Below, in pieces: positions 9,487 to 19,313 of a stretch of 56,109 nt of DNA. Source of the stretch: Bacteroidota bacterium (GTDB lineage Bacteria; Bacteroidota; Bacteroidia; Chitinophagales; Saprospiraceae); NCBI GenBank assembly GCA_024743405.1, contig JANSWP010000046.1:1-56109 (forward strand), read 5' to 3'. The stretch's first letter is position 1; each line of letters starts with the position of its first letter. The notes under the pieces are model-generated. The model was not told the DNA's origin. It worked only from the letters and a program-made list of their open reading frames with translations, and searched no databases. The translations under genes were made by a program, and so were the position numbers.

Positions 9487-12400
9487 ATGCTGTACTTTAT
9501 TCTCAATAATATACCAAAAAGACTATGTCTACAAAAGAATTGGAATCCTCTACCCATTAGCTTTTTGTTGCTGCTGCTCTTTTTATCTAATTTTTCTCTA
9601 TCTCAAAGTAAAGATATCCGATTTCGGCTTTATGATTTTAATGATGGATTGACCCATCGGAATGTCTTCAAAATCCAACAAGATATAGCTGGTTTCATTT
9701 GGATTGCTACGATTAACGGATTAAACAAGTTCGATGGTCATGAATTTATTCATTTCACTACAGATGATGTCATGAACCATATTCCAAACAATTTCATCAC
9801 AGATATGATGATTGATTCGGATAATCAAATTTGGATTGGATCCGGCCATGATCTGATAAAAATGGATGCAGTAAACTGCGATTATGAAATCATTGAACAA
9901 GAGATTTCTAACCGAAATACGGGTACTGATTTTCATTTTTATAACCTTTTTAAAGATGAGCAAAACAACCTTTGGACAGCAACTTTCCAAGAGCAAACTG
10001 GAAATATACAAATAAGGAAAAAAGCTCCCGATCAACCGCTGAAACATTGGCAAGACTTACCTAACAGTTATCTTCAACGTTCCTTTTCAGAAACATCTGA
10101 AGGCTTATGGCTAGGTGCCTCAAAAAATGAATTGTGGAAATCTGACCGAAATTCCTCTTTTTCAATTTTTCATGCATTCCCATCAGATTCAATAACGGGT
10201 CAAGTTCCCAGAATTCTTCAAACTCAAACAACAACAGATTCTACACTTTGGATTTTACTAAGTGATGGGAAAGTGATGTCAAAACAGATAGGTGATCTCA
10301 ATTTTGAAAAGCATCCTATTTCCAATTCTATCCCACCCCAAGATTCCGTTGTATCCTTTTTGGTGGAAGAATCTGGAGATATATGGATAGGTGGTTCTAG
10401 TCGCTTATGGTATTATGACGCTTATGAAAAACGAACCTATGATTATCAGAAATACTTAAATGAAATTTTTGAACACACCACTTCTCTACGTCAAATTTTT
10501 GCTGACAATACCGGTGGACTATGGGTTGCAACCGATTTTGGTGTTTTAAGTATACATCGCTTCCAAAAGTTATTTGTTAACTATTTAAGCGAAGGTCACG
10601 AATTTTGTAGAGATGGAACTTGCAGTACACGCGGAATAACGGAAGATGAAAACGGAAATATTTATATCAGTTATTATCATTCTATACATATTTTAGATCC
10701 AAAAACGGGCAACACACAACCCCTTTTTGGACGGAACAGGTACTTCCAATTTCCATTTAGTATCATGTATCATAATCAAGCTTTATGGACAGGAGAAGGC
10801 TTACGAATTGATTTGAAAACACTTAAGATTGATACAATAATTCCCCAAAATGAAGGTGCCGAAGGTGTCAATATGATGGACAGTGATGGCAATATTTGGT
10901 TTGGGTGTGAGAAAAATTTATGCATCTATGATCCAACGATAGAAAATCTAACTGATTACAAGGATATCACAGGTACCTTAGATACAGTGAATTTCAATAG
11001 TATTACCTATTTACATGAAAGTAAAAATCCAGATATTGTTTGGATTGGCACAAAAGAAAATGGAATTTATAAAATCAGTAAACGAGAAGGTGTATTGGCT
11101 CACTATTATGACAAAGAGAATAGTCCCTCTAAATTAAGTAGCCCCAGGGTATTAGCACTTACAGAAGACAACAACCAAAACCTTTGGATCGCTACTGGAA
11201 ATGGTATAAACAAATTGGATATCCCTTCAGAAACAGTTCAAGTCTTTACAACAGAAGACGGATTACCTAACAATTTCATCAATGGTATTTTGCTTGAAGG
11301 TGATTCTGTTTTGTGGGTAAGTACAGATAGAGGCTTATCGAGATTGGATATATTCAGTGACACCTTTACCAATTTCATGGAAAGTGACGGTTTGTCCCGA
11401 AATGAATTCAACCGTATTTCCTTTTTTCAAGCAAGTGATGGTCGAATGTATTTTGGAGGGTTAAATGGTATCAATGCTTTTTATCCAGGTGAACAATTTT
11501 CTCAAAAAGCAAAAGACAAACAAGAAGCTAAGTTACTATTAACCGCTTTTACGAAGTTTGATGGAATACTCGATAGTTTAGTTTCTATTCCCAGAGACCT
11601 CGAAAATGACCAATTAATTCGTCTTTCATGGCGCGATAAATTTATGACTTTTCGTTTTACCTTAGCAGATTATGCCAATCCAAGAGGACATTCTTATAGT
11701 TATAAATTAGAAGGTTATGACGAAGATTGGTCTACTCCATCGAATGTAAATTTTGCACGATACAACGGGGTGCCAGCCGGTAAATATACCTTCAAAGTCA
11801 AAGCAAGAATTGATAATGGGGAATGGGGTAAAAATGAATTAATAGTGCCCATAAAAATAGATCAAGCCTTTTATAAAAGTATTTGGTTCTTTGTACTTTG
11901 CGGTCTATTCACCCTTTCTCTCTTTTATGGAATCTTACGTTATCGGCTTTATTTAGACGCCGAAAGGAGAAAGCAATTAGAGCGAATGGTAACTACAAGA
12001 ACAGCTCAATTGAAGGCGGAAAAACAAAAATCGGATGAATTATTACTAAATATTTTACCTGCAGAATTGGCTGAAGAACTCAAAGAATTTGGAATTGCAA
12101 AGGCTCGAAGGCATGAACATGTAACCGTCTTCTTTTCTGATTTTAAAGACTTTTCTAAGATTGCCGAAAATATGGAACCAGAAAAGCTAGTTTCAGAAGT
12201 TGACTTCTTATTTAGAGCATTTGATGAAATTATTGATCAAAATGGATTAGAAAAAATCAAAACGATTGGCGATGCTTATATGTGTGTAGGAGGCATTGCG
12301 AATGAATCAGAAGATGAACCTTTAAAAGTAGTTAAGGCGGCACTCGAAATACAGGCATTTATCAAAGCAGTAGAAGTAGAAAGATTAGCAAAAAACCTTC

Positions 12401-12684
12401 CTCATTTTGAAGCTAGAATAGGAATTCATACAGGACCTGTCGTAGCAGGAATTGTCGGGATCAAAAAATTTGCATATGATATTTGGGGAGATACGGTCAA
12501 TATTGCAGCAAGAATGGAACAAACGAGCCAAACAGGTCGTGTGAATATTTCAGAATCAACTTATCAATTAATAAAAGAGTATTTTGAATGTACCTATCGT
12601 GGCAAAATAACTGCAAAGAATAAAGGCGAAATTGATATGTATTTTGTGGAAAACCTTAAACCCAAATACAGAAATCGCGTTTAA
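9487..12684 (+). CDS. Periplasmic two-propeller/Y_Y_Y sensor fused to a class III adenylate cyclase
   Basis: 1065 residues: signal peptide or anchor near residues 22-40, about fourteen seven-bladed-propeller repeats typical of regulator propeller domains (FIWIATINGLNKFDG, NLWIATGNGINKLD, LWVSTDRGLSRLD), a Y_Y_Y Ig-like domain (YSYKLEGYDEDW), a transmembrane helix at about 799-820, a short coiled coil, and a class III nucleotide cyclase domain. Metal ligands D885 and D929, purine-specificity pair K925 and D998, and N1005/R1009 are all present, so ATP rather than GTP is the predicted substrate. In most Bacteroidota this sensor half is joined to a histidine kinase or a response regulator; here the output would be cAMP. 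No obvious cAMP receptor lies beside it. Confidence 0.9.
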   Translation: MLYFILNNIPKRLCLQKNWNPLPISFLLLLLFLSNFSLSQSKDIRFRLYDFNDGLTHRNVFKIQQDIAGFIWIATINGLNKFDGHEFIHFTTDDVMNHIPNNFITDMMIDSDNQIWIGSGHDLIKMDAVNCDYEIIEQEISNRNTGTDFHFYNLFKDEQNNLWTATFQEQTGNIQIRKKAPDQPLKHWQDLPNSYLQRSFSETSEGLWLGASKNELWKSDRNSSFSIFHAFPSDSITGQVPRILQTQTTTDSTLWILLSDGKVMSKQIGDLNFEKHPISNSIPPQDSVVSFLVEESGDIWIGGSSRLWYYDAYEKRTYDYQKYLNEIFEHTTSLRQIFADNTGGLWVATDFGVLSIHRFQKLFVNYLSEGHEFCRDGTCSTRGITEDENGNIYISYYHSIHILDPKTGNTQPLFGRNRYFQFPFSIMYHNQALWTGEGLRIDLKTLKIDTIIPQNEGAEGVNMMDSDGNIWFGCEKNLCIYDPTIENLTDYKDITGTLDTVNFNSITYLHESKNPDIVWIGTKENGIYKISKREGVLAHYYDKENSPSKLSSPRVLALTEDNNQNLWIATGNGINKLDIPSETVQVFTTEDGLPNNFINGILLEGDSVLWVSTDRGLSRLDIFSDTFTNFMESDGLSRNEFNRISFFQASDGRMYFGGLNGINAFYPGEQFSQKAKDKQEAKLLLTAFTKFDGILDSLVSIPRDLENDQLIRLSWRDKFMTFRFTLADYANPRGHSYSYKLEGYDEDWSTPSNVNFARYNGVPAGKYTFKVKARIDNGEWGKNELIVPIKIDQAFYKSIWFFVLCGLFTLSLFYGILRYRLYLDAERRKQLERMVTTRTAQLKAEKQKSDELLLNILPAELAEELKEFGIAKARRHEHVTVFFSDFKDFSKIAENMEPEKLVSEVDFLFRAFDEIIDQNGLEKIKTIGDAYMCVGGIANESEDEPLKVVKAALEIQAFIKAVEVERLAKNLPHFEARIGIHTGPVVAGIVGIKKFAYDIWGDTVNIAARMEQTSQTGRVNISESTYQLIKEYFECTYRGKITAKNKGEIDMYFVENLKPKYRNRV

Positions 12685-12824
12685 GTAGAAGTTTATTAAA
12701 ATATTATTCTGGATTTTATTCCAAAATAATGATTTTTGCGCCCAATTAGAGATTTCGAGAATCGAAGCAACTCTGAATTGAGATCTCGGGACTCTTATAT
12801 TAAATTAAAACAATACAAAAAAAT

Positions 12825-14129
12825 ATGGCTGAAATTATCAAAATGCCCAGAATGAGTGATACGATGGAAGAAGGCAACATCGTAGAGTGGATGAAAAAAG
12901 AAGGTGACGCTGTCGAACCTGGAGATTTATTGGCGGAAATCGAAACAGACAAAGCGACCATGGAATTTGAAAGTCTTTGGGAAGGTGTTTTATTACATAT
13001 CGCTGTTTCAGAAGGATCTGTGCCTGTAGAAGGGGTTATCGCTGTGATTGGGTCTAAAGGGGAAGATTGGAAAGCTGCTTTAGAAGCTTCTAATGGTGAT
13101 GCATCTAGTAATGGTGTGAATGATGCCGCAGAAAAAAGTGAACCAGCTGTAGTAGCTGCTTCTAGCACTCCAACCAATGTACCAACTTCTAATGCAGATG
13201 ATGGAAGTCGAATAAAAGCTTCTCCATTGGCAAAAAGTATGGCGACAGATGCAGGGATTGATATTTCAAAAGTTGCAGGGTCAGGAACTCAGGGTAGAGT
13301 TGTTAAACGTGATATTGAAGAGGAAATGGAAAAACAAACTGCTCCATCCTCTGCTCCAGTTCCAGCTCCTATGCCTACAGCTACTCCAGCTCCCGCTAAA
13401 GAAACGCCACCAGCACCAGCTGTTCCTGCCTTTAGTTTTTCAAGTGAGGATGCTTATGATGAATTACCCGTCTCACAGATGCGGAAAGTAATTGCACGCA
13501 GATTGGGAGAAAGTAAATTTTCTGCACCACATTTTTATTTGACAGTAGAAGTCAATATGGGCAAAGCGATGAAGTGGAGAAAAGACATGAATGCAGTAGC
13601 ACCCACCAAGATTTCATTTAATGATTTAGTGGTAAAAGCAGCTTCTGTTGCTTTGCGATCTCATCCAGCGGTTAACTCTTCTTGGATGGGCGATTCGATT
13701 AGAAAAAATCATAACGTAAATATTGGTGTCGCTGTCGCAGTTGATGAAGGTTTATTAGTTCCTGTGATTCGACATGCAGATATGAAAAGTCTATCTCAAA
13801 TCAATATGGAAGTAAGGGCATTGGCAGGAAAAGCACGTGATCGTAAATTACAACCGCAAGAAATGAGTGGAAATACTTTTACGATTTCTAATTTGGGGAT
13901 GTTCGGAATCGAAGAATTTACGGCAATTATTAACCCACCAGATGCCTGTATACTAGCCGTAGGAGGTATCAATCAAAAAGCGATTGTCGAAAATGGCGAA
14001 TTAGCTGTTGGAAATATGATGAGAATGACGCTTTCTTGCGATCATCGTGTGGTAGATGGCGCTATGGGTGCACAATTCATGAAGACTTTGAAAGAAATTT
14101 TAGAAGAACCAATTCGATTATTGGTATAG
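12825..14129 (+). CDS. pdhC: Dihydrolipoamide acetyltransferase, E2 of the pyruvate dehydrogenase complex
   Basis: 434 residues in standard E2 order: an N-terminal lipoyl domain with lipoylated K43 in ETDKATME, an Ala/Pro/Ser linker, a peripheral subunit-binding domain (RIKASPLAKSMATDAGIDIS, about 126-165), a second Ala/Pro linker, and the catalytic acyltransferase domain (about 215-434) ending in DHRVVDG with H407 and D411. It transfers the acetyl group from the lipoyl arm to CoA. A single lipoyl domain and the MPRMSDTMEEG start are typical of the Bacteroidota and alphaproteobacterial type. No E1 or E3 gene is adjacent. A strong terminator follows, so it appears monocistronic. Confidence 0.93.
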   Translation: MAEIIKMPRMSDTMEEGNIVEWMKKEGDAVEPGDLLAEIETDKATMEFESLWEGVLLHIAVSEGSVPVEGVIAVIGSKGEDWKAALEASNGDASSNGVNDAAEKSEPAVVAASSTPTNVPTSNADDGSRIKASPLAKSMATDAGIDISKVAGSGTQGRVVKRDIEEEMEKQTAPSSAPVPAPMPTATPAPAKETPPAPAVPAFSFSSEDAYDELPVSQMRKVIARRLGESKFSAPHFYLTVEVNMGKAMKWRKDMNAVAPTKISFNDLVVKAASVALRSHPAVNSSWMGDSIRKNHNVNIGVAVAVDEGLLVPVIRHADMKSLSQINMEVRALAGKARDRKLQPQEMSGNTFTISNLGMFGIEEFTAIINPPDACILAVGGINQKAIVENGELAVGNMMRMTLSCDHRVVDGAMGAQFMKTLKEILEEPIRLLV

Positions 14130-14150
14130 ATTTCTTGTGAAAGAGATAAA

Positions 14151-14175
14151 AAGCCAACTCAGTGTGAGTTGGCTT
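14151..14175 (+). terminator. Terminator of pdhC
   Basis: Perfect stem AAGCCAACTC (14151-14160) / GAGTTGGCTT (14166-14175) with a 5-base loop and a following T-run. Confidence 0.9.
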
Positions 14176-14194
14176 TTTTTTTGCAAAAAAATAA

Positions 14195-14220
14195 AGCCTC
14201 TTCCAAAACCGAAAGAGGCT
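14195..14220 (-). terminator. Terminator of the thioredoxin-fold T9SS gene
   Basis: Stem AGCCTCTT (14195-14202) / AAGAGGCT (14213-14220); reading the minus strand it is followed by a T-rich run. It lies 30 bp beyond the stop codon of the minus-strand gene. Confidence 0.8.
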
Positions 14221-14250
14221 ATATTATATAAATTCAACTATTTTTTAAAC

Positions 14251-15738
14251 TTACATTTTAACAATTTTCTTTGTAAACACACCTGTCTCACTTACCAATT
14301 CTACATAATAAATTCCAGAAGGAGCATTATCTAAAGAAATATTGAACGTATGATTGCCTTCAATTAATTGATCAAATTCTTGAACATAAACCGCTTTCCC
14401 TGTCAAGTCTACCAATCTCAAAACTGAATTAGTCACATTATCTGTTAGGTCAAAATTGACTACTAATTCACCAGAAGTGGGATTAGGGAACACATCCATA
14501 CTTTCTAATTGAGTAATTTCGGTAGTTCCAACTGTGAATCCAACATCTAAGGTTCGATCAGCCGATGCCCCAAAATCAGAACCTTCTATGATTACATTTC
14601 CATCAGCATCAGTCACTTTATAGTAACCATTCCCCTGCAATCCATCTCCCCAATTATCAACAATTATAAACTTATAGCAGCCATCATTTGGCAATTCAAC
14701 TGTTTCTGTAAATAATTCATTATCATCATAACCACCAAGAGGTGGAAGATTTTGTAACCCTCCGCCATATAATCCGACAAAGCTGTTTCCGCCTTTCTGT
14801 AAGATGGTACGATTAGGTTTCAATACTGCCCAGAAAATTTGATAACCCTCATTGTCTGTCATAATCTCAACATTGAGGGTATTGGTTTTAACTTCGAAAG
14901 GAATTTCAGTTGTTTCAGTATACAAATTATCAGAAGAATCCTCATCCGTATCACCATTGATATCTTGAATTTGAATAGACAATTCATCACCTGGAGCAAT
15001 CGTAATTTCATCGAAATAGATCAATTCAGACTCAAAAGGGTACATTTCCCCCGTATAATTAATAGTCGATGAAACGTTACCATTGATTGAAGCAGTGATA
15101 GTTGCCTCAGAAATAATGTCATTACCAAAATTTTTGAAGGTAATTCTAGGCTCAAAACCTAAATCTTCACAAACATGATCATCATATCCCTTATAATCGA
15201 CGATCGCACCATTATTATTTCCAACGGGTTGAGGGCATTGATTATGGAAAGCATACATTGCATTAGCATTAATTTGACCTGCCTCCCGAATAGTCCGGTC
15301 TTGACAAATCATATAGATCGTTGGGTAATAATTGATTTGTAGAAAGCTACCCATACTTGCGTCATCAATTATAGGATACGGAACATCCGTTGTCCAATCG
15401 CCTAATGTTCCTCCGCCAATCCCATAAATTGCGTCCACAGGTGTCGAACCATCAGATTCGATTGCCATTACGAATATTTCATCCGTCCCATCAGGACCGT
15501 ATAAATCCCAAACATCTTTCAAATGATGCTGATTGTGATAACTCCAACATGGACCACACCAAGTTGCAAACACATCAATGATTACTGATTTTCCTTCATT
15601 TAAAATGTCATATAATTCATGAGTTTGACCATTCAAGTCAGTTACAGTAAAATTTTGAACGGTAGCCCCATCAGGCATTTGCGCTTGGGCAAAAGTCAAG
15701 GTAAAAAGGCACACGAAAACTGTAAAGATTTTCTTCAT
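14251..15738 (-). CDS. Secreted thioredoxin-fold protein with T9SS sorting domain
   Basis: 495 residues with a signal peptide (residues 1-20, ending AQAQ). Residues 25-165 form a TlpA/redoxin-like thioredoxin domain with the active site W60-C61-G-P-C64 and the cis-Pro loop NYYPTIY. The middle contains CARDB-like beta domains (ITFKNFGNDIISEATI) and a DNWGDGLQGNGYYKV region. The C-terminal 80 residues (MDVFPNPTSGELVVN ... TKKIVKM) are a type A T9SS sorting domain. An extracellular thiol-disulfide exchange role is inferred; T9SS-exported thioredoxins of this kind are common in Saprospirales but not functionally characterised to my knowledge. Confidence 0.88.
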   Translation of the reverse strand: MKKIFTVFVCLFTLTFAQAQMPDGATVQNFTVTDLNGQTHELYDILNEGKSVIIDVFATWCGPCWSYHNQHHLKDVWDLYGPDGTDEIFVMAIESDGSTPVDAIYGIGGGTLGDWTTDVPYPIIDDASMGSFLQINYYPTIYMICQDRTIREAGQINANAMYAFHNQCPQPVGNNNGAIVDYKGYDDHVCEDLGFEPRITFKNFGNDIISEATITASINGNVSSTINYTGEMYPFESELIYFDEITIAPGDELSIQIQDINGDTDEDSSDNLYTETTEIPFEVKTNTLNVEIMTDNEGYQIFWAVLKPNRTILQKGGNSFVGLYGGGLQNLPPLGGYDDNELFTETVELPNDGCYKFIIVDNWGDGLQGNGYYKVTDADGNVIIEGSDFGASADRTLDVGFTVGTTEITQLESMDVFPNPTSGELVVNFDLTDNVTNSVLRLVDLTGKAVYVQEFDQLIEGNHTFNISLDNAPSGIYYVELVSETGVFTKKIVKM

Positions 15739-16046
15739 TTTGGAAAAGGTTTTAGAAAGTGAGAACGCTATAGAATGAAGGTTAAATAAAGTTTCATTTT
15801 TAGGCTGATTATTTTTTTCTTAACCTAGGTGTTGAAAAGGAGCATATCTATAGATACGTGACTTTTTCAACAACGACGATTAAGGGAAAAAGAAGCGCAT
15901 AAAAGTGGTATCTTATTTAATTTTCATTCTTTAAGAATTAGAAACTTCGAAGCTCCCAACCTGCGTCAGTTTTTTATGGCTTAAATTTACGAATATTTTA
16001 TGTGTCAAGAATAAAGGACAATAGCATTGACTGATTAATTGCATTT
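15739..16046. promoter_or_regulatory. Intergenic region with a nested palindrome
   Basis: 308 bp between two minus-strand genes: upstream of the thioredoxin-fold gene and downstream of the agmatinase gene. It holds GTTGAAAA (15831-15838) / TTTTCAAC (15864-15871) enclosing the palindrome ATCTATAGAT, which could be an operator or weak terminator. No gene is seen. Confidence 0.35.
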
Positions 16047-16847
16047 TTAGGAACCAAAAAGCATTTTTCCTGCAATCTCTTTCAACAATTTGGCAGCCAA
16101 GGCTGCAGTAATACCTGACACATCCCGATGAGGATTTAATTCAACAATATCTGCACCAATAATCGGAACATCAATACTCTGAATCAATCTTAATACTTCG
16201 CGCGTAGTTAAACCACCTGGTTCATGGTGAGAAACACCTGGTGCATAAGCTGGATCTATACCATCCAAATCTAAAGAAATATAAATAGGCTTGTCAAACT
16301 GAGGTCGCACTCCCTTATCAAAATCAATCATTTCAATGGTTTCTACCCCAAATTTTTCAGCTTGAACTCTTTGATGAGGATTGTAAGTACGAACCCCGAC
16401 CTGAACTAATCTTTTCGCATAGCTCCCTTCCATAATCCGAGCGAATGGACAAGCATGTGAATATGGGTTACCGTCAAGCTCATCATATAAGTCTCCATGT
16501 GCATCAATTTGCAGAATCGTAATGTCTTCAAAAAACTGGCTATATGCCTTTATTATTGGAAAAGTAATAGAATGATCGCCACCTAAGATCAAAGTCCTCG
16601 AATTATTTTTAAGCACATCCACCACTCTATTTTCAATATCCAAATAATTATCAACCGCTAAATCTCCTAAATCAGAAAAATGAGGACTCTTTAGAGGGTT
16701 CTCCGTTTGCTCTGTCCAATCATTTCCGGCGCCATTATTCAAAATCTCTCTAATCCTTTGTGGAGCTATGGCTGAACCTTGCAAAAAGCTGGAATTTAAA
16801 TCAAATGGAATGCCACACAAAGCGATATTTTCAGGTATTTTTTTCAT
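16047..16847 (-). CDS. speB: Agmatinase-like ureohydrolase (arginase family)
   Basis: 266 residues with all binuclear manganese-site motifs of the arginase/agmatinase family: GGDHS (H92), DAHGD (D115, H117, D119) and SLDLDGIDP (D193, D195). The compact size and the motif context fit agmatinase (agmatine to putrescine and urea) better than arginase, but formiminoglutamase or another guanidino-hydrolase is possible. The start lies 11 bp after the end of the flippase gene, so the two are probably co-transcribed, flippase first. Confidence 0.82.
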   Translation of the reverse strand: MKKIPENIALCGIPFDLNSSFLQGSAIAPQRIREILNNGAGNDWTEQTENPLKSPHFSDLGDLAVDNYLDIENRVVDVLKNNSRTLILGGDHSITFPIIKAYSQFFEDITILQIDAHGDLYDELDGNPYSHACPFARIMEGSYAKRLVQVGVRTYNPHQRVQAEKFGVETIEMIDFDKGVRPQFDKPIYISLDLDGIDPAYAPGVSHHEPGGLTTREVLRLIQSIDVPIIGADIVELNPHRDVSGITAALAAKLLKEIAGKMLFGS

Positions 16848-16858
16848 TAATCGAGTAG

Positions 16859-18331
16859 TTAGGTTTTCTTAATTTTCACTGTTTTCAATTCAGATAACTT
16901 GATCAATTTGAATAAAAATGCCAAGCTAAAACACAGAACTATGCCTATTATATATTTGTAGATCCAATTAGAATAATCCAAATAATAGATTTGATAATTT
17001 ATAAAAATGACAAATGCCCCGAAGCTTAAAATCTGGGTTTTAAGACGCCAATTGAATTGAATCCCAATTTCGGTATTAGATAAGACCATTTTTCCAAAAA
17101 GAATAAAAAACTGAGTAATTAAGGTAGCAATAGCAGCGCCTGTCGCTTGGTATTTTTGTATTAAAAAATAGTTCAATATTACATTTATAATAATGCTAAA
17201 GACAAAAAGCCAATTCATTTTTTTCAAACTCGCGTTGGCTGTTAAAAGTGTACTATATATATATATGCCGCTCACGGCGATAAAAGTCAATATTAGATAC
17301 CCTAAAACTTCACCATGGTTAATAGTGGCATTTGTATATAGTAAAAACATGATCTCTTCTCGAAAAAAATAGGTCCCAATCGCCAAGGGAATGGCACCCG
17401 CCCATATTAGCTTTATACTCAAATCGACCAAAGGCTGAACACTTTCTTCCTTTTTTAATAAATTGGCAAACATTGGCAAGAGTAAACCAGCGAATAAAAC
17501 TCCAAACACATTTACAGCATCCAATAGACGATAAGCCGCCGCATAAACATCAGCTTGTTGTCGTCCATTAGGAAGCATCCTTTCGATCATCACACTATCT
17601 ATCCGGGTATAAATAGTCATCAGAAGCACAACCAATGCAAAAGGATAAGTTTGTTTTAGGATAGAGATCACTAATCTAGGATGAAAGGTGAATTGACTCC
17701 ACTTAAAAAAGGTATTTATCCTGTCTCTTGAATATTTTCTTAATACTAAAAAACAAACCAACCCAGTAAGTCCCCATGAAGCAGTCTGTGCCCAAATAAA
17801 CCATTCCAATTGAAAAGGTGATTCAAATAAATTTCCCCATAGCAACACTGCACAAATGATAATTAGTAATGTTTTTTCTAATGCAGAAATTAGGCTATCC
17901 GTCCTGAATAGTCCCAAACCGGAAATATTAGATCGCAAAAATTGAACAAGAGATATTAAAATATTATTGATGGATATATAAAAAATAAGTGGGTAAATTT
18001 CGACTTCTTCAGCATATATAATCAAAGTAAATACCAGAACAAATAAAAGGAAAACCAGATTTAATAAAAGCTTAATAACCAATAACTTAGGAAAATATTT
18101 CTGAAACAAGTAAGGGCGTTGAGAAAGGTTGCGATTATTGTATTGCTGGATACCAAAATCATTGATTATTTGAAATAGAAAAGTAAAACCAAATAAAGTA
18201 AAATACAGCCCATACTCCCCTTCTGGTAAAGTATTTTGGATCGTTCGATCAATCCCAAAAATATAAAAGGGCTTGATTAGTAAATTGACCGAAATAAGGA
18301 AAATAATATTGATCAGAAATTCGCGATTCAT
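16859..18331 (-). CDS. Polysaccharide/lipid-linked oligosaccharide flippase (Wzx/MOP superfamily)
   Basis: 490 residues, almost wholly hydrophobic with about 12-14 predicted membrane helices. The N-terminal third (NEFGIQQ-like: NDFGIQQYNNRNLSQ) and the central TRIDSVMIERM segment are characteristic of oligosaccharide flippases that move undecaprenyl-linked glycans across the inner membrane. It is not in a glycan-synthesis cluster; only the agmatinase gene follows closely. The glycan moved is unknown. Confidence 0.85.
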   Translation of the reverse strand: MNREFLINIIFLISVNLLIKPFYIFGIDRTIQNTLPEGEYGLYFTLFGFTFLFQIINDFGIQQYNNRNLSQRPYLFQKYFPKLLVIKLLLNLVFLLFVLVFTLIIYAEEVEIYPLIFYISINNILISLVQFLRSNISGLGLFRTDSLISALEKTLLIIICAVLLWGNLFESPFQLEWFIWAQTASWGLTGLVCFLVLRKYSRDRINTFFKWSQFTFHPRLVISILKQTYPFALVVLLMTIYTRIDSVMIERMLPNGRQQADVYAAAYRLLDAVNVFGVLFAGLLLPMFANLLKKEESVQPLVDLSIKLIWAGAIPLAIGTYFFREEIMFLLYTNATINHGEVLGYLILTFIAVSGIYIYSTLLTANASLKKMNWLFVFSIIINVILNYFLIQKYQATGAAIATLITQFFILFGKMVLSNTEIGIQFNWRLKTQILSFGAFVIFINYQIYYLDYSNWIYKYIIGIVLCFSLAFLFKLIKLSELKTVKIKKT

Positions 18332-18456
18332 CGTCGCAAAGGTTGGAAAAAGTTATTAAGGAATGAGAAAAAAATAACTATACATTCTATTAGCATTCCT
18401 AAGAAAACCTCAAAAAGGAAGTTTATCTATAGAATAGTCCATTATTTTTTGCAAAT

Positions 18457-18496
18457 AAAAACCCCGAATTTTCAACTCATGAAAACTCGGGGTTTT
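18457..18496 (-). terminator. Terminator of the CBS-domain gene
   Basis: Stem AAAACCCCGA (18457-18466) / TCGGGGTTTT (18487-18496) extended inward by TTTTC/GAAAA; U-rich on both sides, so it may work in both directions. Confidence 0.85.
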
Positions 18497-18514
18497 ATTA
18501 TTTCATTCCCTTTA

Positions 18515-19174
18515 TCAAATACTCAAATAAGACATCAAAGAATCATATCGTTCCTGAAGTGATTCAAGGTATTCTTGTTCGTTAAATGAAGCTTTTATAC
18601 TATAATTGAATCGCTCAAAGGTAGAAATGATATTTTGAATATTTTGGCGATTAATTTTTATTGTGACCTCTATCAAATTTGCATCTTGTTCGGAGGTAAT
18701 AAAAGAACTTAAAATAACTGCCCCTTCCGACTCAACAATCCTCGAAATTTCAGTCATTGAATAATCACGCCGACCAATTTCTAGAACTACGATACTACCT
18801 GTATCAGAAAAAGAAGCTGTTCGTGCGAAAAAATTCAATACATCTTCTTGTGAAATCATTCCCTCATAATCATTATCTGCATTGACTACCGGAATAACCG
18901 TCAATTGATGCTCGGCTAAAAGTCGCATCACCTCATAAATATGATCTGTATCTTTTACATAAGGTCGGCGCAGCGATAGGGCATAGGAGCCTACAGCCTC
19001 TCCAACATCATGTAATAAAATATCGTCGTCTGAAATGACTCCCAAAAGCTGTTTATCATTAACAATTGGAAGATGCCTCACATGAAAATCGTCCATAATG
19101 GCAAGTGCCTGATCACCAGTATCAGAAGTTCGAAGGGGTAAAATAGCAGTTGTTATAATTTTCTCAGCAACCAT
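18515..19174 (-). CDS. CBS-domain pair protein with C-terminal ACT-like domain
   Basis: 219 residues. Two CBS motifs occupy about residues 5-60 (LAIMDDFHVRHLPIVND ... LLGVISDDDIL) and 75-120 (LLAEHQLTVIPVVNADNDY ... GMISQEDVL). Residues 135-200 (SIVVLEIGRRDYSMTEISRI ... VILSSFI) look like an ACT-type ligand domain. CBS pairs bind adenine nucleotides and act as energy or second-messenger sensors; the AcuB-like CBS-ACT arrangement fits. The partner enzyme is unknown. The gene is followed by a strong terminator and appears to be transcribed alone. Confidence 0.85.
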   Translation of the reverse strand: MVAEKIITTAILPLRTSDTGDQALAIMDDFHVRHLPIVNDKQLLGVISDDDILLHDVGEAVGSYALSLRRPYVKDTDHIYEVMRLLAEHQLTVIPVVNADNDYEGMISQEDVLNFFARTASFSDTGSIVVLEIGRRDYSMTEISRIVESEGAVILSSFITSEQDANLIEVTIKINRQNIQNIISTFERFNYSIKASFNEQEYLESLQERYDSLMSYLSI

Positions 19175-19313
19175 AGCGTTTGTGTTTATGCGTTTGTCAG
19201 ATTAAACGAAAGAATGTCTCCTCTGTTGATTATTAAAATGTTAAACTGGTCAATGAGTGAGTTAATATTTAATTTTTGGTGGGTTGTTGGCAATAATGCA
19301 AAATTCCCGCCAA

